A stretch of DNA of 21,486 nucleotides. Source: SIG653 sp045578045. GTDB taxonomy: Bacteria; Bacillota; Clostridia; Oscillospirales; CAG-382. The DNA is taken from positions 1 through 21,486 of the forward strand of contig JAZNJM010000021.1 of assembly GCA_045578045.1 (NCBI GenBank). Reading direction: 5' to 3'. This document shows positions 1 through 6,425 of this stretch, piece after piece. Numbering within the stretch: the stretch's first letter is position 1; every line of letters starts with the position of its first letter. A model generated the notes under the pieces. The model saw only the letters and a program-made list of their open reading frames with translations, made no database searches and was not told where the DNA came from. Both the position numbers and the translations under genes were made by a program.

Positions 1-329
1 GCTTTATCAACACCAAGAGCAATATCAGGAGATTGTTCGTGGATAGCTGTTATAATTCCACAAGTGTCACAATCAAAACCTTTATCGGAAGAATCATATC
101 CTATCTCTTTTATCGTTTTTCTAACAATTCCCTGAACGTCAACGTATGCAGAAGTTGTTATTTCACCCATAACAAGAACGAGTCCGGTTGTACAAGCTGT
201 TTCACATGCAACTCTTGCCATAGGATCTTGCTCGAAAATAGCATCAAGAACGCCATCTGAAATTTGATCGCAAATTTTATCAGGATGTCCTTCTGTTACA
301 GATTCGGATGTAAAAAATCTTTTGTTCAT
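1..329 (-). CDS. metK: S-adenosylmethionine synthetase, N-terminal part (runs off left edge)
   Basis: Makes S-adenosylmethionine from methionine and ATP in the cytosol. About 109 N-terminal codons are present and the rest lies beyond the left edge. The protein opens MNKRFFTSESVTEGHPDK, the family's N-terminal signature in which the His of the EGHPDK motif contacts ATP phosphate. It continues with CDQISDGVLD, then ACETACTTGLVLVMGEITT and an AIHEQSPDIALGVDK segment, all typical of bacterial MetK in the right order. The ATG at 327-329 is preceded by AAAGG (339-343). The gene has its own promoter (357-386), so it is probably transcribed separately from the rpe-CBS pair upstream, though read-through is possible because no terminator is visible between them. 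Identification is very secure; only the truncation limits it. Confidence 0.97.
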   Translation of the reverse strand, partial: MNKRFFTSESVTEGHPDKICDQISDGVLDAIFEQDPMARVACETACTTGLVLVMGEITTSAYVDVQGIVRKTIKEIGYDSSDKGFDCDTCGIITAIHEQSPDIALGVDK

Positions 330-356
330 AATTAAAAACCTTTCGATATATTCTAT

Positions 357-386
357 ATTATTTTTATTATTAATAAATATTGTCAA
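357..386 (-). promoter_or_regulatory. Predicted sigma-A promoter of metK
   Basis: Reading the minus strand, the -35 is TTGACA (381-386, 6/6), followed by an 18-nt spacer and the -10 AATAAT (357-362, 5/6). Transcription would start near 350, leaving only about 20 nt before the metK ATG. Confidence 0.7.
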
Positions 387-401
387 TCTAACTTTTTGCT
401 T

Positions 402-437
402 TTATTATAATTCAATTCTTTATTATAATTTTATTCT
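402..437. repeat. Two 18-bp imperfect tandem repeats over the CBS gene's stop codon
   Basis: Units 402-419 and 420-437 match at 16 of 18 bases (core TTATTATAATT..ATTCT on the plus strand). A degenerate third start (TTATTGAAAT) begins at 438. The stop codon of the CBS-domain gene (431-433) lies inside the second unit, so the repeat spans the 3' end of that gene. It is very AT-rich and may be a replication-slippage duplication; no function is implied. Confidence 0.6.
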
Positions 438-829
438 TTATTGAAATATGCTTTTATGAAATCTTTTCTTGTTATAATTCCAATAAAAACACTTCTATCA
501 TCAACAACAGGGACAAAATTTTGTTCTGAAAGTTTTAAAATAATATCATCTGTTGTTGCTGTTATACTTATTGGTGTATTCCAATCTTTTCTTATAATAT
601 CTTTAATTGAAACTCTTTCAAGAGCCTTTAAACCCTGTTCACCAGCAGAAATTAGCTGCCAAAGAAAGTCGCCCTCCGTTACAGTTCCAATATATATTCC
701 GTTTGAATCAATAACAGGAATAGCCGTATAACCGTGATACTTAATTTTTTCAATACCTTGCCTTACTGTTTGGTCTTGAGTGAGGAATGCAACAGAGCAT
801 TTAGGTTTTAATAATTTAATTACATTCAT
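431..829 (-). CDS. Two-CBS-domain protein
   Basis: A 132-residue cytosolic protein made almost only of two CBS domains (about residues 8-65 and 70-128), which would form one Bateman module. Each domain ends with the usual nucleotide-pocket pattern: YIGTVTEGDF in the first and FIGIITRKDF in the second. CBS modules bind adenosyl ligands (AMP, ATP, SAM) and sense energy or adenosyl status. No catalytic domain is attached, so the ligand and partner cannot be read from sequence. Start choice: ATGATG occurs at 832 and 829 behind AAGGAG. The first ATG is only 3 nt from the SD and the second is 6 nt away, so 829 is preferred. It starts 26 bp after the rpe stop, so the two are probably co-transcribed; metK follows downstream under its own promoter. 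Confidence 0.9.
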   Translation of the reverse strand: MNVIKLLKPKCSVAFLTQDQTVRQGIEKIKYHGYTAIPVIDSNGIYIGTVTEGDFLWQLISAGEQGLKALERVSIKDIIRKDWNTPISITATTDDIILKLSEQNFVPVVDDRSVFIGIITRKDFIKAYFNKE

Positions 830-855
830 CATTGACTCCTTACTAAAATATGTAA

Positions 856-1518
856 CTAAAAACCAAGGTTTAAAATTGCTTCTGGTATATTACTTTTTCC
901 AAGAACGCTGCTTCCTGCGACTATAACGTTAGCACCCGCAGCAATAACTGTATTCACGTTTGAAGAATCAATTCCGCCATCTGCTTCAATATCAATTTTG
1001 TAACCCGATTCTTCAACAAGATATTTAATTCTTTTTATATTTTCAATAGTTTTTGGAATGAGCTTCTGCCCTCCAAAGCCTGGTTCGACTGTCATAACAA
1101 GAATCATATCACAATATTCAAGATAAGGTATAACAGCATCAGGTGATGTATTGGGTTTTATGGATAAACCCGCTTTAGCACCGAGAGATCTTATTTTTAA
1201 TAGAGTATCTTTAACGTTAAAAGTGCTTTCAAAATGAATTGTAATTATATCGCTCCCAGCAGCCACAAAACTTTCTATATATCTTTCAGGAGTAGTTATC
1301 ATTAAATGAGTATCAAAAACAAGATTCGTTTTTTTCCTTAAAGATTTGATAAGTGGTTGTCCGAAAGAAATATTTGGAACAAAAATGCCATCCATAACAT
1401 CAAGATGAATATAACTGACGTTACATTTTTCAAGTATATCAAGAGAATCTCCTATTTTAGAAAAATCTACAGATAACAAAGAAGGAGAAAGTATTTTTTT
1501 ATAAGTATGTTTTTTCAT
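856..1518 (-). CDS. rpe: Ribulose-phosphate 3-epimerase
   Basis: Interconverts D-ribulose 5-phosphate and D-xylulose 5-phosphate in the non-oxidative pentose phosphate pathway. The 220-residue length is normal for this TIM-barrel family. Visible landmarks are SPSLLSVDF at the first strand, HLDVMDG (38-44, metal ligands H38 and D40), FDTHLM (H71), ITIHFES (H95), VEPGFGGQ (144-151, phosphate and loop region) and EADGGI (D180, catalytic acid/metal ligand). All catalytic residues are present. The only usable start is the ATG at 1518, because an in-frame TAA sits two codons upstream. The nearest good SD, AGAGG at 1536-1540, is 17 nt away, so initiation may be weak or structure-dependent. It has a strong promoter at 1662-1690 and a leader of about 137 nt. 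It is the first gene of a pair with the CBS protein. Confidence 0.97.
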   Translation of the reverse strand: MKKHTYKKILSPSLLSVDFSKIGDSLDILEKCNVSYIHLDVMDGIFVPNISFGQPLIKSLRKKTNLVFDTHLMITTPERYIESFVAAGSDIITIHFESTFNVKDTLLKIRSLGAKAGLSIKPNTSPDAVIPYLEYCDMILVMTVEPGFGGQKLIPKTIENIKRIKYLVEESGYKIDIEADGGIDSSNVNTVIAAGANVIVAGSSVLGKSNIPEAILNLGF

Positions 1519-1582
1519 AGTAATTAATATAATATCCTCTGAAATTAAATCTATAATGCACTTTGAATTCTACATTAATACA

Positions 1583-1635
1583 TATATACAGTACAAAGAA
1601 TAGTATAAATATATTTATTAAAAAGACTGTACACA
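1583..1635 (-). promoter_or_regulatory. Predicted hairpin in the rpe leader
   Basis: Arms 1626-1635 and 1583-1592 can form 10 pairs in the RNA (UGUGUACAGU with ACUGUAUAUA, including two G-U pairs). The loop is AT-rich and contains a palindrome. It lies between the predicted transcription start (~1655) and rpe. No known riboswitch signature was recognised; it may be incidental in such AT-rich sequence. Confidence 0.35.
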
Positions 1636-1661
1636 ATATTTAGCCATTTTTATCTTATAGT

Positions 1662-1690
1662 ATTTTACCACTCATTTACTAAAATGTCAA
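1662..1690 (-). promoter_or_regulatory. Predicted sigma-A promoter of rpe-CBS
   Basis: TTGACA (1685-1690, 6/6), a 17-nt spacer, and TAAAAT (1662-1667, 5/6) with an upstream TGG that gives an extended -10. Predicted start is near 1655. It lies just beyond the terminator of the preceding transcription unit. Confidence 0.8.
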
Positions 1691-1742
1691 TAGATTTAGC
1701 ATTATGTATTTAAGAAATGAGAAAAATATATAAAGTAGAATT

Positions 1743-1784
1743 AAAAAACATTGGCTTAATCCTTTCGAATTAAGCCAATGTTTT
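1743..1784 (-). terminator. Intrinsic terminator after the zinc-ribbon gene
   Basis: A perfect 16-bp inverted repeat (1745-1760 and 1769-1784; core CATTGGCTTAA) has an 8-nt loop and runs directly into six T residues on the minus strand (1743-1748 read in reverse). It begins about 33 bp after the stop of the zinc-ribbon gene and ends the sigma/zinc-ribbon transcription unit. It is the clearest terminator in the window. Confidence 0.92.
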
Positions 1785-1817
1785 GGGGTTGTCAAATTAG
1801 TATAATGAAAAACAGAA

Positions 1818-2090
1818 TTATTTTTTCATTTCTGCGTAGCAATCGCTGCAGTATACAGGTTTACCTTCTGTTGGAACAAAAGGAACTTTTGCTGCTCCGC
1901 CGCATTTATCGCAAATAGCATCGTGAAGTTCTCTGGGGCCTTTGCCTGCGTTTTTCTTTGCATCACGACATGCTTTGCATCTTTGTGGTTCATTCTGAAA
2001 ACCTTTTTCAGCGTAGAACTGCTGTTCGCCTGCAGTAAATGTAAACTCATTACCACAATCTTTGCATACTAATGTTTTGTCCTCGTACAT
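1818..2090 (-). CDS. Small double zinc-ribbon protein (zf-trcl plus CxxC-x17-CxxC)
   Basis: A 90-residue basic cytosolic protein with two four-cysteine zinc knuckles. The first is CKDC-x25-CKAC and matches the 'probable zinc-ribbon' (zf-trcl) pattern, including FTAGEQQFYAEKGF and NEPQRC. The second is CDKC-x17-CSDC, with the KVPFVPTEGKPVYC spacer of the CxxC-x17-CxxC family. Such proteins are widespread in Firmicutes and their role is unknown; nucleic-acid or protein binding is the usual guess. The start is the ATG at 2090, with GAGG 8 nt upstream. A longer in-frame reading to 2141 would overlap the sigma gene and lacks an SD. It begins 43 bp after the sigma factor stop, with no promoter evident between, so the two are probably co-transcribed, and it is followed by a strong terminator. 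Confidence 0.9.
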   Translation of the reverse strand: MYEDKTLVCKDCGNEFTFTAGEQQFYAEKGFQNEPQRCKACRDAKKNAGKGPRELHDAICDKCGGAAKVPFVPTEGKPVYCSDCYAEMKK

Positions 2091-2133
2091 GTTTTTTACC
2101 TCGTTTGGAAATAATATTTTAGGGTTTCCCCGA

Positions 2134-2868
2134 TTAAACAAGCTTTTTCAGCTTATTTTTTATACGTTGAATAGCATTGTCTATGCTCTTGATATCCTTA
2201 CCAAGCCTGCTTGCAATCAAGGAATAAGGCATTTCCGCAAGGTACATTCCAAAAACCTGCGCTTCATAGGTTGAAAGGACTGAAAAAATAGTATCATGCA
2301 GCTGAGATGAACTTTCCATATAAAGATATTCATCTTCAGGAGAATTCGCTACGGGATTATGAACTACTTCAAAAAGACCATCTGATATATCTTCTATGCT
2401 GATTTCATTATCAAGCCACTTTTTTTTATGATATCGTAACGCTGATATTACAGAATTGCGTACACACGTTTTTGCATATGTGGAAAACGAACAATCCCGC
2501 GTTTTATCATAAGAACGAACTGCTTTAAGAAGACCAATTAAGCCTTCTTGTATAAAATCTTCTTTATAGTCAGATGGAACGTTAAGCAAACCGACATACT
2601 TATACAAAAAGCCACGATATTTAACAATTAACAATGTTGTTGCTAATGAGTCTCCGCTTTTAGCCGCCTCAACAAGAATTTTTTCATTATTGTATTCCTC
2701 AGCTAATAACGGACAGCCATCACCGTTTTCTATATTACTGTTATTAATTTTATCAAAACTATCTAAAGAAAAATCACACTCAAATATTTCTGATGAATCA
2801 TTGGATAGAAACGACTTATCAGATTCATTATTATCGTCAAAAAGTGAACAAATGCTTTTTTCTAACAC
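2134..2868 (-). CDS. Sigma-70 family RNA polymerase sigma factor, SigH (Spo0H)-like
   Basis: A 244-residue alternative sigma factor that would direct RNA polymerase to a special promoter set. Region 2 covers about 65-145, with EDFIQEGLIGLLKAVRSYD and the -10-reading stretch FSTYAKTCVRNSVISALR. Region 4 covers about 190-242, with the helix-turn-helix segment YSLIASRLGKDIKSIDNAIQ. The KSIDNA.QRIK.KL ending is characteristic of the SigH/Spo0H group. Region 3 is short or absent, as in that group. Odd feature: an acidic, Ser/Asn/Asp-rich N-terminal extension of roughly 60 residues precedes region 2; B. subtilis SigH lacks such a long lead. Start is GTG at 2868 with AAGGA 8 nt upstream. Transcription probably begins about 320 nt upstream at the 3197-3224 promoter. 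Target promoters and trigger cannot be inferred here. Confidence 0.9.
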   Translation of the reverse strand: MLEKSICSLFDDNNESDKSFLSNDSSEIFECDFSLDSFDKINNSNIENGDGCPLLAEEYNNEKILVEAAKSGDSLATTLLIVKYRGFLYKYVGLLNVPSDYKEDFIQEGLIGLLKAVRSYDKTRDCSFSTYAKTCVRNSVISALRYHKKKWLDNEISIEDISDGLFEVVHNPVANSPEDEYLYMESSSQLHDTIFSVLSTYEAQVFGMYLAEMPYSLIASRLGKDIKSIDNAIQRIKNKLKKLV

Positions 2869-3190
2869 TATATTTTTCCTTATAATCTTATCTCTGCTTT
2901 TAAAATTAACACTGTGATAAATAATATAAATCAGTTAATAAACTCACTTATAAATATTTTTTTAATTCTAACATATAGCAAAGACTTTGATATATCAGCT
3001 TTGATATAAATATAAATTTACCTTAATAACACTTTGAGGTTGACTTTGTAATTCAAATCTCTTGCAACCAACTAAGAAAATTGTTAGCGAAGACAATTAA
3101 TTACTCTTAATTGTTAAAGAAAACTATATCGTAAAAGAAAATTACTATATTATTCTCTATAAAAGCATATAGTAATAATCTCAGCTTCTT
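2869..3190 (-). promoter_or_regulatory. Predicted long structured leader of the sigma gene
   Basis: No gene is seen on either strand. If transcription starts near 3190, the RNA carries several inverted repeats. They are 3141-3150/3167-3176 (10 bp), 3093-3100/3107-3114 (8 bp, 6-nt loop), 3038-3042/3065-3069 (5 bp, GGUUG/CAACC) and 2991-2997/3002-3008 (7 bp, loop AAGC). The arm at 3093-3098 could instead pair with AATTGT at 3079-3084, giving mutually exclusive hairpins. No T-run terminator follows any of them. CAAAG recurs several times. No known riboswitch or ncRNA family was recognised. Random AT-rich folding is a real alternative. Confidence 0.4.
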
Positions 3191-3196
3191 AATTCA

Positions 3197-3224
3197 ATTA
3201 TAACCATTTTTTTTTATTTGTCAA
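3197..3224 (-). promoter_or_regulatory. Perfect-consensus sigma-A promoter upstream of the sigma gene
   Basis: TTGACA (3219-3224, 6/6), a 16-nt spacer rich in A, and TATAAT (3197-3202, 6/6). It is the best-matching promoter in the window. It faces the SigH-like gene, whose start is about 320 nt downstream, and lies about 100 bp after the end of the glycogen operon. Confidence 0.8.
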
Positions 3225-3320
3225 TACCTTTTTAGACTTTTTTACAATACTTTTTATAATTTTGTGTATAAAATGGATATTTAATTCAATATTAAACGCT
3301 ATAAATTGAATTATATCATT

Positions 3321-4457
3321 CTATTTCTGCATAGAATAAAACTCAGAAAGCTCTTTTACATAAGATAACATATGAGAAAGTTGTTCTTGCATACTTTCAA
3401 ATAGTTTAATCTGAGCTCTCGTTCTATCTAAATTATGATTATCTCTATGTGTTTTAAAATAAACGTCTCCATTAAGATAATCTGTTAAAAATCGTATTGC
3501 TAATTCATAAGTCATAACAAGCGGACCATAAGGCAACGTGTCTATTTCATCTTTTGATAAAACATCATATAACTGCTGAATATAACCTTCGGAAAACAAT
3601 TTAAACATTGAAAAATCCATAGACATTTTATCTAAATCAGTTTCATCTTCCGAAGCGGTTGCGGCAGCGGAACGAATTGCATCTCCAAAATCATATGCTG
3701 CAAAGCCAGGCATAACAGTATCAAGATCTATTACAGCAAGAGGTTCACCTGTTTTTTCATCAAGCATAATATTATTACATTTTGTATCATTATGCGTAAC
3801 TCTTAGTTTAATCTTTTGCTGAGCATATAAATCATAAAAAATCGTTGAATAATGCTCATATTTCTTAACCCATTGAATTTCTTTTTCAACAGTTATAACT
3901 CTTTTTGCCAAATCATTTTGAACCGCTTCGTAAAAAGCTGTTACCCTTTTTGGAGTATTATGAAAATCAGGAATTGTTTCGTGTAACACTTCAATTGGAA
4001 AATCATCTAATTCCCGTTGAAATTTAGCAAAACCAATACCAACGTTTTTTATGGTTTCTTTTGATGGATTCTCTAATGAAATTGCGTTGTATACACAAGA
4101 AACAACTCTCCAATAATTATTGTCGGTATCTATATATAAGCTGGAACCATCTGAACGATGATATACCTTCAACGTTTTTCTTATAATATCTTTTTCGCCT
4201 TTATGCCTTAATTTATTATAAATATGCCTTGTTACAGAATCAAAATTTTCCATAACTTTATCAGGATTTTTAAAAACGTTTGCATTTATTCTCTGAACAA
4301 TATATGATTTATTTTTATTATTCTCTAACATCTCAAGAACATACGTATCATTTATGTTTCCGCCCTTAAGACATCTATATGAAAGCGCTTCGCCTGGTAT
4401 GCCAAAAGCTTTGACTATTTTGGTTAAAGCTCTAAATACATCCGTAGTAGAATGCAT
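3321..4457 (-). CDS. NahK-type anomeric sugar kinase (APH-fold phosphotransferase)
   Basis: A 378-residue cytosolic kinase with the aminoglycoside-phosphotransferase fold. It carries GGNINDTY (32-39, nucleotide loop), the catalytic loop THNDTKCNNIMLD with catalytic Asp D224, and the metal motif IDLDTVMPG (D244). Around these it shows DFHNTPKR, DFGDAIRSAA and RFLTDYLNGDVYF, which from memory closely parallel Bifidobacterium N-acetylhexosamine 1-kinase (NahK/LnpB, about 360 residues). That family phosphorylates the C1 hydroxyl of GlcNAc/GalNAc and, weakly, other hexoses. Here it is the last gene of a glycogen operon, so glucose or a glucan-derived sugar is a plausible alternative substrate; this is inference. 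Start is the ATG at 4457 with AGAGG 8 nt upstream. A reading from 4475 starts next to the upstream stop and puts the SD inside the gene. Gap to the GH13 gene is 18 bp. Confidence 0.88.
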   Translation of the reverse strand: MHSTTDVFRALTKIVKAFGIPGEALSYRCLKGGNINDTYVLEMLENNKNKSYIVQRINANVFKNPDKVMENFDSVTRHIYNKLRHKGEKDIIRKTLKVYHRSDGSSLYIDTDNNYWRVVSCVYNAISLENPSKETIKNVGIGFAKFQRELDDFPIEVLHETIPDFHNTPKRVTAFYEAVQNDLAKRVITVEKEIQWVKKYEHYSTIFYDLYAQQKIKLRVTHNDTKCNNIMLDEKTGEPLAVIDLDTVMPGFAAYDFGDAIRSAAATASEDETDLDKMSMDFSMFKLFSEGYIQQLYDVLSKDEIDTLPYGPLVMTYELAIRFLTDYLNGDVYFKTHRDNHNLDRTRAQIKLFESMQEQLSHMLSYVKELSEFYSMQK

Positions 4458-4475
4458 AATAATTACCTCTTTCAT

Positions 4476-6389
4476 TTATTCAACGGGACTATAACGCTCT
4501 GCTAATAAAATTGAATCTTTTTTTATTAAAACATTGTTTTGATATGATTCTGTTGAAATTAAGTTTTTATATTCACTTTTTAAAGGAAGAATTATATCAT
4601 TATCAGAATAATTTACAATAACTATAACACTTTCATCTTGTGTAAACCTCTCAAATGCAAATACATCTGATGAAGAATCGAAAATCTTAATTTCACCGTT
4701 TTTTAAAGCATTGCTTTTACTTCTGATTTTTGACAGATGAGATACAATTTTTATTAAACTCTTATCTTCTCTACCCCACGGAAACGTTTTTCTGTTAAAA
4801 GGATCGTGATATCCTTCGATTCCTGCCTCATCTCCATAATAAATACACGGAACACCAGGCAAAGTCATAAGCAAAACAAATGCATCCTTTAACATCTTAA
4901 TTGCTCTGTCTCTTGTATTTGAATCCATTTTCTTATATGCTAAAATTTTATTTGGAAGTCCATAAGAAGATTCACCACCCAAGACCGTTAAAATACGTTC
5001 TGTATCGTGAGTTCCTAAAATATTCATAAGAAAATTAATCTTATTAGAAGGATAATGAGAATTTAACGTTCTGATAACGCTTTTTAACTCATTTGAATTG
5101 CGAGATTTTATAAAGTTGATTAATCCGTTTCTCAAGGGATAATTTGTAACACCATCTAATCTGTCGTCATCAAAATAATGTTTTGATTCACCATATGCTG
5201 ATTTACAAGAAGCGTCTTCCCAAACTTCACCAATTACGACTGCATCTTTTTTAGATTCCTTTGCACTTTTAGTTATTTGTTTCAAGAAAGAGCCATCTAA
5301 TTCATCAGCAACGTCTAATCTCCACCCCGAGATTCCCATATTCATATATTTTTTAATAACGTCTTTGCAAATAAAATTTTTAAAAGCAGGTATTTTATTT
5401 ACTTTAGGAAGATTCTTTATTCCCCACCAGCTATCATAGTCATCTGGGAAGCTATAAAAATTAAACCACGAATAATACTTCGATTCTTTTGATTGAAAAG
5501 CTCCTAAGGAATCATATTTTCCAAATTTATTAAAATAAATGCTATCCTCACCGACGTGATTGAAAACGCCGTCAAGAATTACGTGCATATCTCTTTTTTT
5601 ACATTCTTTTAAAAGCTCTGATAAAGCTGTATCGCCTCCGAATCCCTCGTCAACTTGCATATAATCTCCAGTATCATATTTATGGTTAGAATATGCTTTA
5701 AAAATAGGACTTAAATATATAGTCTTTGTTCCAAGAGATTGTATATAATCGAGCTTTTCAATAACACCCCAAAGGTTTCCGCCAAAAAAAGTGTTATTAT
5801 TTAAAAATCCTCCAACGTACTCAGGATATTCAGGAACACCATTATCCCAATCGTTATAATAAACGGCATCTTTTCTTTTCTTTGTTTCTTTAATTGAAGA
5901 TTTACAAAATCTGTCAACAAATATATGATATATAATTCCCTCGCTTAACCACGTTGGAGAATCATATTTATTTTCACAAACTAAAAGTTGAAATCTACTT
6001 CCTTCATAATCGGAAAAATAACCTAAATTTCCACAAAAAGAGAAATATTTTTTTCCGTAAGACGTATTACAATCAAATTTGATAAAGTAGATATCGTGTT
6101 TATAATAAACACAGTCAAGGGGGACGGTATAAACGTCCTTCCCCTCAACAGTTTTAAGATAGGATGCGCAAAGAGTTTTAATATACCCTTTTTCGTTATA
6201 AAATGAGGCGTATAATTGAAGAACTGCACTTCTTCTTGGGACAAGAATTTTTAAATAAGCAATACCTTCCTGAGAAATGACAGCTTTCTCACTCTCTGCG
6301 CTTCCGTTTGAAGTTAAAATTGATGTTATAACCATTATTGGTTCGGCACATTCATCTGAATGTGGAATTATTTTATTAAATCCGTTCAT
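4476..6389 (-). CDS. Cytosolic GH13 alpha-glucan hydrolase (neopullulanase/cyclomaltodextrinase-like)
   Basis: A 637-residue glycoside hydrolase family 13 enzyme that cleaves alpha-glucans such as maltodextrins. An N-terminal beta-rich domain (about 1-140) precedes the (beta/alpha)8 barrel, which opens GIIYHIFVDRF. Conserved regions are DGVFNH (273-278), GWRLDVADE (355-363, nucleophile D359), GEVWED (387-392, acid/base E388) and LGTHDTER (458-465, D462). YYGDEAGIEG plus DPFNRKTFPW resembles the GH13 neopullulanase/cyclomaltodextrinase group. A C-terminal beta domain follows. No signal peptide is seen, so it acts inside the cell, on glycogen breakdown products or imported maltodextrins. No separate GlgX/isoamylase is present, so this enzyme may trim branch stubs; specificity cannot be read with certainty. 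Oddity: no convincing Shine-Dalgarno precedes the ATG at 6389, which lies 36 bp after glgP. Confidence 0.92.
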   Translation of the reverse strand: MNGFNKIIPHSDECAEPIMVITSILTSNGSAESEKAVISQEGIAYLKILVPRRSAVLQLYASFYNEKGYIKTLCASYLKTVEGKDVYTVPLDCVYYKHDIYFIKFDCNTSYGKKYFSFCGNLGYFSDYEGSRFQLLVCENKYDSPTWLSEGIIYHIFVDRFCKSSIKETKKRKDAVYYNDWDNGVPEYPEYVGGFLNNNTFFGGNLWGVIEKLDYIQSLGTKTIYLSPIFKAYSNHKYDTGDYMQVDEGFGGDTALSELLKECKKRDMHVILDGVFNHVGEDSIYFNKFGKYDSLGAFQSKESKYYSWFNFYSFPDDYDSWWGIKNLPKVNKIPAFKNFICKDVIKKYMNMGISGWRLDVADELDGSFLKQITKSAKESKKDAVVIGEVWEDASCKSAYGESKHYFDDDRLDGVTNYPLRNGLINFIKSRNSNELKSVIRTLNSHYPSNKINFLMNILGTHDTERILTVLGGESSYGLPNKILAYKKMDSNTRDRAIKMLKDAFVLLMTLPGVPCIYYGDEAGIEGYHDPFNRKTFPWGREDKSLIKIVSHLSKIRSKSNALKNGEIKIFDSSSDVFAFERFTQDESVIVIVNYSDNDIILPLKSEYKNLISTESYQNNVLIKKDSILLAERYSPVE

Positions 6390-6425
6390 ATGATAAACAC
6401 GCCGAAAAAATCAATCAATTTGTTA

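Noticed and set aside
1618..1647. Nine-codon ORF at the start of the rpe leader (MAKYCVQSF)
   Set aside because: It has no SD and begins about 8 nt from the predicted transcription start; this is likely chance.
3282..3312. Terminator after the NahK-type kinase gene
   Set aside because: The 9-bp inverted repeat (TAATTCAAT/ATTGAATTA) is all A/T except one C-G pair and has no T-run on the minus strand.
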